Assembly: GCF_900108175.1 (NCBI RefSeq)
Contig: NZ_FNVO01000020.1
Span: forward strand, 82,978 to 146,977
Source of the DNA: Thermomonospora echinospora
GTDB lineage: Bacteria; Actinomycetota; Actinomycetes; Streptosporangiales; Streptosporangiaceae
Direction of reading: 5' to 3'
Length of the DNA stretch: 64,000 nucleotides
Below the pieces are notes generated by a model, which was given only the letters and a program-made list of their open reading frames with translations, was not told where the DNA came from and did no database searches. Positions 8,142-15,767 of the stretch are shown in pieces. Position numbers and translations under genes: made by a program. How positions within the stretch are numbered: the stretch's first letter is position 1; each line of letters starts with the position of its first letter.

Positions 8142-8215
8142 TGCGGCTCCCGGGATTCGAACCCGGAACATCCACTTCCTGAGAGTGGTCTCTCTGCCTG
8201 TTGGAGTAGAGCCGC
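8142..8215 (-). tRNA. Atypical tRNA with CAG anticodon and short variable loop
   Basis: 74-nt cloverleaf, four bases upstream of the previous tRNA. Acceptor GCGGCTC/GAGCCGC, discriminator A, no CCA; T8-A9; D-arm CTCC/AGAG; anticodon arm CCACT-CTCAGGA-AGTGG, so CAG (Leu, codon CTG); T-arm CCGGG-TTCGAAT-CCCGG. Leucine tRNAs normally have a long variable arm; this one has only about five bases there, so leucyl-tRNA synthetase identity is doubtful. It is first in the trio and lies 44 bases after a 24-codon ORF on the same strand. Confidence 0.68.
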
Positions 8216-8259
8216 GTGGGAACCGAGGGGGCGTCGCTCGGATCGTCGCGGCCGGGAGG

Positions 8260-8334
8260 TCAGTACTCCAGGGTCCGGCCGTGGCGGGCGAGGGACGCCG
8301 AGGGCAGTCGGTGATATAGCCGCCGTATGGCCAT
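8260..8334 (-). CDS. 24-codon ORF with strong ribosome site upstream of the tRNA trio
   Basis: Short basic peptide MAIRRLYHRLPSASLARHG followed by RTLEY, translated from ATG at 8334. The case for translation is the ribosome site GAGGAGGA six bases before the ATG, one of the strongest in the region. Five arginines and two histidines make it very basic. Function unknown: possible roles are a leader peptide, a RiPP-type precursor for the nearby radical SAM operon, or a chance ORF. Its last three sense codons are CTG, GAG and TAC. A 12-codon ORF (MDVSPTRTAAKT) ends just upstream of the ribosome site. Confidence 0.42.
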   Translation of the reverse strand: MAIRRLYHRLPSASLARHGRTLEY

Positions 8335-8476
8335 GGCCGGTCCTCCTCTCAGGTCTTCGCCGCCGTTCTCGTCGGGCTGACGTCCATAACAGTGCCAGCC
8401 GGGATGCGGCGGGGCAAAGGGTTTTCCGGGAAGCCGGCGGTGGACTGTTCCAAGGGGAACGGCCGGACGGGAATCG

Positions 8477-8926
8477 CTACTGACGGCCGGAACGGCCTCG
8501 GCCCGCCGGGGTCTCGCCGTCCCGGCGCGCCGACCGCAGGTCCGCGTCGTCCTTGTCGCGGCCCAGGAGTTCCTTCCACTCCAGCGTCCGTTCCACCGAC
8601 AGGAAACGGAATCCGTCGACGACGTCGGCTTCGTCGATGAGCCGATCGACCTTCCAGCCCAGGGTCTCGGGGAACCATCCATCCAGGACCTCGACCTCGC
8701 CGCCGTGCAGGAAGACCGCGCGCACCCTGTCATAGGGCGCCGACTCGACCCGGCCGCGGGCGGCGGCCGCCGCCCAGGCCGCTCCGCGCGCCACCACGTC
8801 GACGTCGTTGATCGACTCGCGCAGCCCGTGCACCAGCAGCGGCGCGCTGCCCGCGACCACGTAGTCCTCTTGGGGCAGGCCGAGATCCTCCAGGATCTCG
8901 AAAAGCTCACACCTGTTGATGGGCAA
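8477..8926 (-). CDS. Nucleotidyltransferase-fold protein
   Basis: 149-residue protein whose N-terminal 60 residues carry a minimal nucleotidyltransferase signature: EDYVVAGSAPLLVHGLR followed by SINDVDVVARG, where the DxD would bind Mg. This is the layout of small AbiEii/MNT-like and hypothetical adenylyltransferase proteins. The C-terminus is charged and probably disordered (DGETPAGRGRSGRQ). The start is a TTG at 8926 with only a G-rich stretch upstream; there is no better start. It follows the membrane protein gene by 9 bases and is presumably in one operon with it. A toxin role is possible from the family but unproven; no MntA/HepT partner is recognised. Confidence 0.6.
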   Translation of the reverse strand: MPINRCELFEILEDLGLPQEDYVVAGSAPLLVHGLRESINDVDVVARGAAWAAAAARGRVESAPYDRVRAVFLHGGEVEVLDGWFPETLGWKVDRLIDEADVVDGFRFLSVERTLEWKELLGRDKDDADLRSARRDGETPAGRGRSGRQ

Positions 8927-8935
8927 TCCGGCCCC

Positions 8936-9787
8936 CTACATAGGACTCAGGCCGAGCGCCAGCCGCACGATGACCGCCCACAGTATACCCGCCAGTACAC
9001 TACTGAACGTTCCCACGATGAAATACCGCCCGAATTCGGGATTATGCTCAATGGCGGGATAACGGGCGATCGATTTCGCGGCCAGCGCCATCGCGGCGGC
9101 CTCGGCCTGACCCGCCACGATGAACGAGAAAATGAGCGCCCTTTCGAACCAGCCGATGTAGATGCTGGGATCGCTCAGATTGAAGTAGTCGATCGACTCC
9201 GCCGGCCGGGTGCCGCCGAACCTGGTCGAGAAGAAGGTCACCGGCGCATGGCTGACCAGCACCGCGGCCAGCAGCCCGGAGACCACGATCGCCAGGGCGT
9301 GGTCCTCGTCCAGCCGGTGGAAGAACCTCGCCGTGCCGCCGGCGTCCACGAGGAACGCCATGGCCACGACGGTGACCAGCGCGCACACCGTCAGGACGGC
9401 GAACCGCCGCCCGCCCGGCGACCCCAGCAGCGTCCGCACCCGCGCGTTGGCCTGCGAGAACTCCCCGTCCGCGGAGGGGAACAGCGAGACGAAGCGGTGC
9501 CGTGCGCGGCGCAGCGGCCCCCGGTAGCTGACCGGCGGCGGGCCGCCCGGCGGCCGTCCGGCCCGCCCGGCCGCCGAGGCCGACCACACGTAGAACGACC
9601 ACCCCAGCAGGAGCGCGAAGATGACCGCGGCCTGCCATGTCCACAGAATGGTCGCCAGGATCCACGTTCCATAGGCCACGGAGATGCCCAGAGAGGCGAC
9701 CAGGCTTTTCCGGGTGAACGGAAGGCAGTGCGGCAGGAGCGCGGCCGTAACGACGCCGAGCACGATGCGAGCCGTCTCCACTGCCAC
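8936..9787 (-). CDS. Polytopic membrane protein of unknown function
   Basis: 283-residue integral membrane protein with about six hydrophobic segments: residues 5-22, 35-62, 128-147, 165-180, and two in the C-terminal third (ERALIFSFIVAGQAEAAAMAL and TFSSVLAGILWAVIVRLALG). A polar cytoplasmic or external loop spans about 70-125. The motif SIDYFNLSDPSIYIGWFERA before the penultimate helix recurs in uncharacterised actinobacterial membrane proteins, as far as I recall. The 3-prime end is less GC-rich than its neighbours, which may point to transfer. It begins with GTG at 9787 behind GAGG and precedes the nucleotidyltransferase gene. Confidence 0.6.
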   Translation of the reverse strand: MAVETARIVLGVVTAALLPHCLPFTRKSLVASLGISVAYGTWILATILWTWQAAVIFALLLGWSFYVWSASAAGRAGRPPGGPPPVSYRGPLRRARHRFVSLFPSADGEFSQANARVRTLLGSPGGRRFAVLTVCALVTVVAMAFLVDAGGTARFFHRLDEDHALAIVVSGLLAAVLVSHAPVTFFSTRFGGTRPAESIDYFNLSDPSIYIGWFERALIFSFIVAGQAEAAAMALAAKSIARYPAIEHNPEFGRYFIVGTFSSVLAGILWAVIVRLALGLSPM

Positions 9788-9978
9788 CAGTCCTCAGAGT
9801 GGGCCGCCCATCGGCGGCCGCACGGGGGGTACGGAGCGGGTCGCGCATCCGCGCCTGCACCGTCCGGGATCGGCACAACCTTAGGAGAGGCCGGATCGGC
9901 CCGTCCACATCGGACGATCGTGATACCCGGCCCGATCCTCACCGGATCGGTCACGGCGGGCGCGGGAGGAAGGCCGGG

Positions 9979-10650
9979 TCAGGCGGCGTCCGGGTCGGGG
10001 AGGAGCATGGGGGCGGTGATGCCGAAGCGTTCGACTCCGCGCTTGGTCAGGTTGATCCGCAGGTCGATCCAGCCGGGCAGCGGGGCGTCTGCGCAGTCCG
10101 CGGTGTCCGGGGCCGGGAAGTGCAGGTCGCCCACCGAGAGTTTGGCGCCCCGGGCGTGGACCGGCAGCAGGATGCGGGAGCCGGCGGTCAGCGGGGCGAT
10201 CGAGCAGCCGACGACCTCCCGGCCGCGGGCGGCGGTCGGCACGGCCTCGGCCGCCACCCGCTCGTAGCCGGCCAGCCCGGGACGGCACCGGCCGAGCAGG
10301 GCGCCGTCCGGGCCGGCGGCGGGGACGCCCACCGCGCGCACACCGGGCGCGGCGGGAGCGCAGCCGATGACCCCCGGATGGCCGAAGGGGGAGTAGCGGC
10401 CGTCGGAGCGGCCGACGTCCAGCACGTCCACCGCGATCACGTCGCCGGCCTCGGCGCCGATCACCACGATCGGCCCGCACAGCACGGCCTCCTCCCCCGG
10501 CGGCCGGCCCTCGCACTCCAGGCGCACCGCACCGCCGGTGATCACCTCGGCGACCCCGGGGATGTCGGGATGCCAGCGGTTGTGGCCGGGGACCGCCTGC
10601 GCGCAGGCCGGTACGGGCGGGTACGGCCGCAGCGTCGTCGGCGAGAGCAT
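9979..10650 (-). CDS. Acetamidase/formamidase family protein, short form
   Basis: 223-residue member of the FmdA/AmdA amidase fold, which hydrolyses small amides to ammonia and a carboxylate. Recognisable parts are VPGHNRWHPDIPGVAEV near the N-terminus, GPIVVIGAEAGDVIAVDVLD and GAKLSVGDLHF. Typical FmdA enzymes are about 400 residues, so this one lacks much of the usual sequence, although it has a clean start (ATG 10650 after GGAAG) and stop. It may be a compact subfamily, or a decayed gene with internal loss; activity is uncertain. Divergent from ddl across a gap holding a perfect hairpin. Confidence 0.7.
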   Translation of the reverse strand: MLSPTTLRPYPPVPACAQAVPGHNRWHPDIPGVAEVITGGAVRLECEGRPPGEEAVLCGPIVVIGAEAGDVIAVDVLDVGRSDGRYSPFGHPGVIGCAPAAPGVRAVGVPAAGPDGALLGRCRPGLAGYERVAAEAVPTAARGREVVGCSIAPLTAGSRILLPVHARGAKLSVGDLHFPAPDTADCADAPLPGWIDLRINLTKRGVERFGITAPMLLPDPDAA

Positions 10651-10722
10651 CAAGGATCTTCCTTCCTGGACGGAGGTCGCGATGCCACATCGTGCCCGTA
10701 CCGCTGTTTCGAGACCGTTTCC

Positions 10723-10748
10723 GCGGCCTTACGGGCCAGTAAGGCCGC
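10723..10748. repeat. Perfect 10-bp inverted repeat between acetamidase gene and ddl
   Basis: GCGGCCTTAC and GTAAGGCCGC flank GGGCCA. It lies in the 269-bp gap between two divergent starts (10650 and 10920), so it is better placed for an operator or a 5-prime UTR hairpin than for a terminator. I saw no clear -35/-10 pair and no other feature in this gap. Confidence 0.5.
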
Positions 10749-10919
10749 CATCACCGCCATGGGGGCAGCGCCCGGCCGGAGGCCGCAAGACGGACGTATG
10801 GGTGCAGCGGCCCTGTCTTGCTACGCTGCTGCGCGGATGCGGGCCGGTCCAGGTGAGGATCACGTGCGGACCGGGTGAGACCGATCGGCCCGGGATACAG
10901 CAGCAATGGGGATGGCTTG

Positions 10920-11930
10920 ATGCGGATTGCCGTGTTGTTCGGAGGAGCGAGCTCGGAACGGGACGTTTCGATCGCCAGCGCCGCACAGGTGTTCACGGCT
11001 CTGCGCGACCGCGGGCACGAGGTCCTCGCCATCGACACGGCCACGGGGGTGCTGGGCCCCGGCGAGGTGGCCGCGTTCGTCAGCGCCACCGTCGCCTACG
11101 ACCCGCCTGGCCTGGCCGACATCCCGGCCGCCGAGCTGACCGCCCGGCTGACCGCCGAGGGCGGCGAGCTGCGCGAGGTGGACGTGGTGTTCCTGGCGCT
11201 GCACGGCGGTTCCGGTGAGGACGGCACGCTGCAGGCGCTGCTGGACTCGGCCGGCCTCCCCTATACCGGCAGCGGGGTGCTGGGCAGCGCCGTCGCGATG
11301 GACAAGGACGTGTCCAAGAAGCTGTTCCGCTGCGCCGGGGTGCCCACCCCGGACTGGATCATGGCGCCGGCCACCGTCGCCGAGGTGGCCGGCCGGCTCG
11401 GCTTCCCGGCCATCGTCAAGCCCAACACCCAGGGCTCCACCATCGGGCTCACCGTGGTCAAGGCGCCCGAGCAGCTGCCCGCCGCGCTCGCGGCCGCCGC
11501 CGCCTGGGACCGCGAGGTGATGATCGAGCGGTTCGTGCCCGGCCGGGAGTTCGTGGTCGGGGTGCTGGACGGCCGGGCGTTGGCGGTCGGCGAGATCGTC
11601 CCGCAGCTCGGCGAGATCTTCGACTACCAGAGCAAGTACCAGGTGGGCGGCGCGGTCGAGACGTTCCCCGCCGACCTGCCCGCGGCGGCGACCGCCGAGC
11701 TGCAGCGCCTGGCGGTGGACGCGCACCGGGCGCTCAAGCTGGGCTCCTACAGCCGCATCGACTTCCGGATGGACGAGACCGGCGCGCTGTGGTGCCTGGA
11801 GGCCAACACGCTGCCCGGCATGACGGCCACCAGCCTCATGCCGCAGTCCGCGGCGGCGGCCGGCATCGGCTTCGCCGACCTGTGCGAACGGCTGTGCGAG
11901 CTCGCCCTCACCGAGCACCGCGACCGCTGA
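10920..11930 (+). CDS. ddl: D-alanine--D-alanine ligase
   Basis: 336-residue ATP-grasp ligase joining two D-alanines for peptidoglycan precursors in the cytosol. It has FGGASSERDVSIASA at the N-terminus (substrate loop), VFLALHGGSGEDGTLQALL, the ATP-grasp segment KPNTQGSTIGLTVV, and the metal-binding end RIDFRMDETGALWCLEANTLPGMT. ATG at 10920 is set by family alignment; its ribosome site is weak (GGGGATGG). It is transcribed opposite to gpsA and plsC, whereas I expect these genes to run the same way in most actinobacteria. A tandem repeat starts at its stop codon. Confidence 0.95.
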   Translation: MRIAVLFGGASSERDVSIASAAQVFTALRDRGHEVLAIDTATGVLGPGEVAAFVSATVAYDPPGLADIPAAELTARLTAEGGELREVDVVFLALHGGSGEDGTLQALLDSAGLPYTGSGVLGSAVAMDKDVSKKLFRCAGVPTPDWIMAPATVAEVAGRLGFPAIVKPNTQGSTIGLTVVKAPEQLPAALAAAAAWDREVMIERFVPGREFVVGVLDGRALAVGEIVPQLGEIFDYQSKYQVGGAVETFPADLPAAATAELQRLAVDAHRALKLGSYSRIDFRMDETGALWCLEANTLPGMTATSLMPQSAAAAGIGFADLCERLCELALTEHRDR

Positions 11931-12010
11931 CCCGAGGCCGCCGACCCGAGGCTGCCGACCCGCGAACGCCGGTCCGGGCACGCCGACCCGCGACCGCCGG
12001 TCCGGGGCCG
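11929..12010 (+). repeat. Tandem GC-rich repeats starting at the ddl stop codon
   Basis: Two 14-bp units (GACCCGAGGCCGCC and a one-base variant) are followed by two near-identical 28-bp units, both beginning GACCCGCGA. The first unit overlaps the ddl stop. They fill almost all of the 91-bp gap between the convergent genes ddl and gpsA. Confidence 0.7.
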
Positions 12011-12021
12011 GACGTGGCCGG

Positions 12022-13029
12022 TCAGACCCCGTAGCGCTCCGGCTTGGGCGAACGGGACATCAGCAGGGACGCGGCCTCGGAGATGCTCATGCCGTGGTGC
12101 ATCACCGCCGCCACCACCTCGGTGATCGGCATCTCGACGCCGTGCTTGCGGGCCAGTTCCAGCACCGCCTCGGAGGTCTTGACGCCCTCGGCGGTCTGCT
12201 TGGTCACCGCGATGGTCTGCTCCAGCGTCATGCCGCGGCCCAGGTTCTCCCCGAACGTCCGGTTGCGCGACAGCGGGGAACTGCAGGTGCCGACCAGGTC
12301 GCCGAGCCCGGCCAGCCCGGCGAAGGTGTGCTCGTCGGCGCCCAGCGCCGCGCCCAGCCGGGCGATCTCGGCCAGGCCCCGGGTCATCAGCAGCGCCCGG
12401 GTGTTGTCGCCGAAGCCCAGCCCCGCGGCGATGCCGACGCACAGGGCGATGACGTTCTTGACCGCCCCGCCCAGCTCGCAGCCCACCACATCGGTGTTGG
12501 TGTAGACCCGGAAGTAGGGCGTCATGCAGGCCGCCTGGATCCGCCGCGCGGTGGCCTCGTCGGCGCAGGCGGCCACCGCGGCGCCCGGCTGGCCCTCGGC
12601 GATCTCGCGGGCCAGGTTGGGGCCGCCGACCACGGCGATCCGGTCGGCGGGCGCGTCGGTGGTCTCGGCGATCACCTCCGTCATCCGCCGGCCGGTGCCC
12701 AGCTCGATGCCCTTCATCAGGCTGACCAGGACGGCGTCGGGCGGCAGCAGGGAGCGCCAGGCGCGCAGGTTCTCGCGCAGCGTCTGGGACGGCACCGCCA
12801 GCGCCACGATGTCGGCGCCCTTGAGCGCCTCGGCCGGGTCGACCGTGGCGCGCAGCCCCTCGGGCAGCCCGACACCCGGCAGGTAGTCGGTGTTCTCGTG
12901 CCGCTCGTTGATCGCCTCGACGATCTCCGGGCGGCGGGCGCAGAGCACGACCTCGGTGCCGGCGTCGTGGAACAGCTTGGCGAACACCGTGCCCCAGGAG
13001 CCCGCGCCCAGTACTGCCGCTGTGGTCAA
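12022..13029 (-). CDS. gpsA: NAD(P)-dependent glycerol-3-phosphate dehydrogenase
   Basis: 335-residue cytosolic enzyme reducing dihydroxyacetone phosphate to sn-glycerol-3-phosphate for phospholipid synthesis. The N-terminal Rossmann motif is [18 protein letters not shown] and [12 protein letters not shown] follow; the catalytic lysine lies in [15 protein letters not shown]; and GLGDLVGTC with SRNR marks the C-terminal helical domain. The start is a TTG at 13029, placed by the Rossmann motif, with GGAG upstream. It is 55 bases downstream of plsC in the same direction, so the two phospholipid genes are probably co-transcribed. Confidence 0.95.
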   Translation of the reverse strand: MTTAAVLGAGSWGTVFAKLFHDAGTEVVLCARRPEIVEAINERHENTDYLPGVGLPEGLRATVDPAEALKGADIVALAVPSQTLRENLRAWRSLLPPDAVLVSLMKGIELGTGRRMTEVIAETTDAPADRIAVVGGPNLAREIAEGQPGAAVAACADEATARRIQAACMTPYFRVYTNTDVVGCELGGAVKNVIALCVGIAAGLGFGDNTRALLMTRGLAEIARLGAALGADEHTFAGLAGLGDLVGTCSSPLSRNRTFGENLGRGMTLEQTIAVTKQTAEGVKTSEAVLELARKHGVEMPITEVVAAVMHHGMSISEAASLLMSRSPKPERYGV

Positions 13030-13084
13030 TGCACCGCTCCGTACTCCGTCACCTGATCCGGCCGGGCCCCCGGCAGTGGTCCGG

Positions 13085-13834
13085 TCACGAGGCGGCTGCT
13101 CCCCGCTCGTCCCGCCTGCGGCGCTCGGCGATCGCCTTCTTGTGGTCGTAGAGCTCCTTGGGCGGCTCCTCGCCGCGCAACTCGCCCAGCAGTCCGGCGA
13201 TCGCTCTCATGATCTCACCCGTCGCCTCGTGCAGCACCGCCGCGGTCATCGGCCGGTCGGCGTAGCGGGACAGGTCGATCGGCTCTCCGGCGATGACGTG
13301 CATGGTCTTGCGGGGGAACGGGCGGAACCTCTTGGTGCCGTAAGGCCACAGCTCGTGCGCGCCCCAGTGGGCGACCGGCAGCACCTTGGCCCCGGTGGTG
13401 ATGGCCAGCCGGGCCACGCCGGTCTGCCCGGTCATCGGCCACAGCCGCGGGTCCCGGGTGCAGGTGCCCTCGGGATAGAACATCAGGCATTCGCCGGCCC
13501 GCAGCGCCTCCTCGGCGGCCTTGAGCGCCAGCCTGGCGTCCGAACGGTCGCGGTAGACCGGGATCTGGCCGGTGCCGCGCAGCACGGGCCCGACGAACCG
13601 GTTGCCGAACAGCGAGGACTTGGCCAGGTAGACCGGGTAGCGCCCGGACTCGTACACGAAGTGCGCCAGTGCGAGGGGGTCCGTCCAGGACAGGTGGTTG
13701 GCGGCCACGATCATGCCGCCCTCCGCGGGCACGTTGCGCCGGCCCCGCCAGTCGCGTTTGAGCAGCGCGAACAACAGCGGCCGCAGCACCGCGATCGTGA
13801 ACTTCCGCCAACGCGGCGAGTAGCCGTGACTCAT
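13085..13834 (-). CDS. plsC: 1-acylglycerol-3-phosphate acyltransferase
   Basis: 249-residue membrane-associated acyltransferase that adds an acyl chain to lysophosphatidate, giving phosphatidic acid. The catalytic NHLSWTDP (HxxxxD) is at residue about 46, the substrate-binding [10 protein letters not shown] at about 120, and [16 protein letters not shown] follows. A hydrophobic, basic N-terminus ([22 protein letters not shown]) would sit at the inner leaflet. Upstream of gpsA and divergent from cofC, an arrangement standard in actinobacteria. Confidence 0.92.
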   Translation of the reverse strand: MSHGYSPRWRKFTIAVLRPLLFALLKRDWRGRRNVPAEGGMIVAANHLSWTDPLALAHFVYESGRYPVYLAKSSLFGNRFVGPVLRGTGQIPVYRDRSDARLALKAAEEALRAGECLMFYPEGTCTRDPRLWPMTGQTGVARLAITTGAKVLPVAHWGAHELWPYGTKRFRPFPRKTMHVIAGEPIDLSRYADRPMTAAVLHEATGEIMRAIAGLLGELRGEEPPKELYDHKKAIAERRRRDERGAAAS

Positions 13835-13926
13835 CTCTGCCTTCCCTTGAACATGACCCCGCGGGAGCGCACACCGCGGAGTAGTCCTCCAGTTTCACCG
13901 TTGGCGGCGCATAGTGTCGAGTTGAG

Positions 13927-14613
13927 ATGGCTGCTGAAACGTCATGCGACGATGGACTCAGATGGTCCCTGGTGCTGCCGGTCAAGGTGCTGGCCAGGGC
14001 GAAGACCCGGATGGCGGCCGCCGCCGGGCCGCTGCGCGAGGCGCTGGCGCTGTCGGTGGCGGCCGATACCGCGGCCGCCGCGCTGCGCTGCCCGGCGGTC
14101 GCCGAGGTGATCGTGGTCACCGACGATCCGCTCGCCGCGGCGGAGCTGTCGGCGTTGGGCGCCCGGGTGGTGCCCGACGAGCCGGACCGCGGGCTGAACC
14201 CGGCTCTGGCGCACGGGGCGGCGCTGGCCAGGCGGGACCGGCCGGACGCCGGGGTGGGCGCCATGTCGGCGGACCTGCCGGCGCTGCGCCCGGCGGAGCT
14301 CGCCCGTGTGCTGGAGGCCGCCGCGCGCGCTCCGGAGTCGTTCGTACCGGACGCACTCGGCGTGGGCACCACCCTCTACACGGCCCGGCCGGGCGTGCCG
14401 TTCTCCCCCGCGTTCGGGACCGGCTCACGTGCCCGCCACGCCGCCCAGGGCGCCCGTGAGCTGCTCATGGACGGCATCGACAGCGTCCGGCGGGACGTGG
14501 ACACCCCCGACGACCTGCGGGCCGCCCTGACGCTGGGCGCGGGCCCGCGCACGGCCGAGATCGCCGCCCGGCTGCCGGCGCTCAGTCCGGGAGGGGGAAC
14601 GTGGACAGCGTGA
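13927..14613 (+). CDS. cofC: 2-phospho-L-lactate (phosphoenolpyruvate) guanylyltransferase
   Basis: 228-residue nucleotidyltransferase of coenzyme F420 synthesis (CofC/FbiD). It guanylylates phosphoenolpyruvate or 2-phospholactate to supply CofD/FbiA. Family features are the opening LVLPVKVLARAKTRM, VIVVTDDPLAAAEL, DEPDRGLNPALAHG, GAMSADLPALRP and FGTGSRARHA. Other F420 genes are not in the window, as is normal for actinobacteria. Its 3-prime end overlaps the convergent OB-fold gene by 32 bases. Confidence 0.9.
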   Translation: MAAETSCDDGLRWSLVLPVKVLARAKTRMAAAAGPLREALALSVAADTAAAALRCPAVAEVIVVTDDPLAAAELSALGARVVPDEPDRGLNPALAHGAALARRDRPDAGVGAMSADLPALRPAELARVLEAAARAPESFVPDALGVGTTLYTARPGVPFSPAFGTGSRARHAAQGARELLMDGIDSVRRDVDTPDDLRAALTLGAGPRTAEIAARLPALSPGGGTWTA

Positions 14614-14803
14614 CGACAGTGATCCGGCCGCCCTCGACGGCCAGGTTGACCCGTTGCCCCAGCCGCAGCAGCCGCAAGCCGCCGGCCGCGAACGCCTCCG
14701 CGTCGAAGGCCAGCTCGGTCCCGTCGTCCAGCAGCACGGTGCCGGTCCGTGTCGCCGTGTCGTACGTACCGACCGTGCCCTGCATCCGCGTCCTGTCCGA
14801 CAT
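14582..14803 (-). CDS. Small cold-shock-like OB-fold protein
   Basis: 73-residue protein with the beta-strand pattern of a cold-shock/OB domain: GTVGTYDTATRTGTVLLDDG, then ELAFDAEAFAAGGLRLLRLG and QRVNLAVEGGRITVVTL. It lacks the classical aromatic RNP motifs, so nucleic-acid binding is not assured. Small relatives sit beside cofC or HU genes in other actinobacteria, from memory. Convergent with and overlapping cofC by 32 bases, so the pair may affect one another transcriptionally. Confidence 0.65.
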   Translation of the reverse strand: MSDRTRMQGTVGTYDTATRTGTVLLDDGTELAFDAEAFAAGGLRLLRLGQRVNLAVEGGRITVVTLSTFPLPD

Positions 14804-14831
14804 GCCGCAAGCCTAGCGAGCCCATGTAGAC

Positions 14832-14871
14832 GCGCCCGGGGTCCGTACCTGGTGGTACGGACCCCGGGCGC
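14832..14871 (-). terminator. Strong hairpin after hup
   Basis: Perfect 18-bp stem (GCGCCCGGGGTCCGTACC, 14832-14849, with its complement 14854-14871) and a TGGT loop. It lies 19 bases downstream of the HU stop. No U-run follows, which is usual for intrinsic terminators of high-GC actinomycetes. Confidence 0.85.
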
Positions 14872-14889
14872 ACTGACCTGTGTTGTTGT

Positions 14890-15168
14890 CTACTTCTTGC
14901 CGGCGACCAGGTTTTTGAAATCCGCGCCCGCCTTGAACTTGGGCACCGATGTGGCGGGCACCTCGATGGTCTTGCCGGTTGCCGGGTTGCGGGCCGTGCG
15001 GGCAGGCCGGTCGGCCTTCTCGAACGAACCGAACCCGGTGATCGCGACCTTGTCGCCCTTGGCGACTGCGGTCTGGATCGTCTCCAGGATCGCGTCGACG
15101 GCCTCGGCTGCGGCCTTCTTGCTGCCCAGTCGCTCCGAGATGGCGTCGACCAGCTCACGCTTGTTCAT
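14890..15168 (-). CDS. hup: HU family DNA-binding protein
   Basis: 92-residue nucleoid protein that binds and bends DNA as a dimer. The sequence runs MNKRELVDAISERLGSKKAA, then DKVAITGFGSFEKADRPAR and RNPATGKTIEVPATSVPKFK, ending ADFKNLVAGKK. It is the short bacterial form, lacking the long lysine/proline tail found on mycobacterial HupB and streptomycete HupS. The ATG at 15168 has an excellent GGAGGAG ribosome site. A strong terminator follows, so expression should be high and monocistronic. Confidence 0.95.
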   Translation of the reverse strand: MNKRELVDAISERLGSKKAAAEAVDAILETIQTAVAKGDKVAITGFGSFEKADRPARTARNPATGKTIEVPATSVPKFKAGADFKNLVAGKK

Positions 15169-15232
15169 TGGGTTGCTCCTCCGGTTCCCCCCTTGCCCGC
15201 ACGAAACTAGGGGACGTGCGGCGGGGAAACAA

Positions 15233-15580
15233 TCACCTGCAAGCAATACTTGCCGTGTCGCAGGCGATTTCGTCGCTCTGAGGGCCCTCGGACGAAGAGA
15301 ATGAACCCGATGTGTCCGACTCATCACCGTCTGTGTTCACTCGTTCCGCAAGGTCGACCAGGAACGCCTCCAGCCTGCGGGCGGCCAGCTCGCAGTCCCG
15401 TTTGGCCAGATCCGTGATCGTCAGCAGATGCCGGATCAGCCGGCGGCGGGGTTCGGCGGGCAGCGGGGCGACCATGCGGTGGGCGTCCCGCAGCCGGAGC
15501 GCCAGCCGGGTCAGTGCCGGGTCTTCCCACCGCGGGCCGGCCCACACCGGACTCCCCGGTGAGATCCGTGAACTGTTCAC
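15233..15580 (-). CDS. Conserved helical hypothetical protein between hup and leuD
   Basis: 115-residue protein of unknown function. The central part (LTRLALRLRDAHRMVAPLP, then RRRLIRHLLTITDLAKRD and RRLEAFLVDLAERV) is strongly helical, and the C-terminus is acidic and serine-rich (DGDESDTSGSFSSSEG). GTG at 15580 is chosen because sequence upstream of it in the frame looks noncoding; the ribosome site (GGGGG) is mediocre. A helical protein in this position recurs in actinobacteria by my recollection. A 17-bp direct repeat CACGGGGTCCTGCGGGC occurs twice upstream, about 60 bases apart. Confidence 0.6.
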   Translation of the reverse strand: MNSSRISPGSPVWAGPRWEDPALTRLALRLRDAHRMVAPLPAEPRRRLIRHLLTITDLAKRDCELAARRLEAFLVDLAERVNTDGDESDTSGSFSSSEGPQSDEIACDTASIACR

Positions 15581-15767
15581 GCTTGTGCCCCCAAAAACCA
15601 CATCGAGCGTGTCTCCCAACAGGAATTGTCTCCTGCCGGGAGGCACGCTCGTGTGGCGAGTCCCCGTGAAGGGCTCCACGGGGTCCTGCGGGCCGCCAGA
15701 TCCCCCCGCCGTCCGCGCCACGCCCGGTACGCGCGTCACGGGGTCCTGCGGGCTCCGGATCCGTGGC

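Noticed and set aside
7955..8215. Prophage or integrative-element attachment at the tRNA cluster
   Set aside because: No integrase, excisionase or duplicated tRNA 3-prime end was seen within the window.
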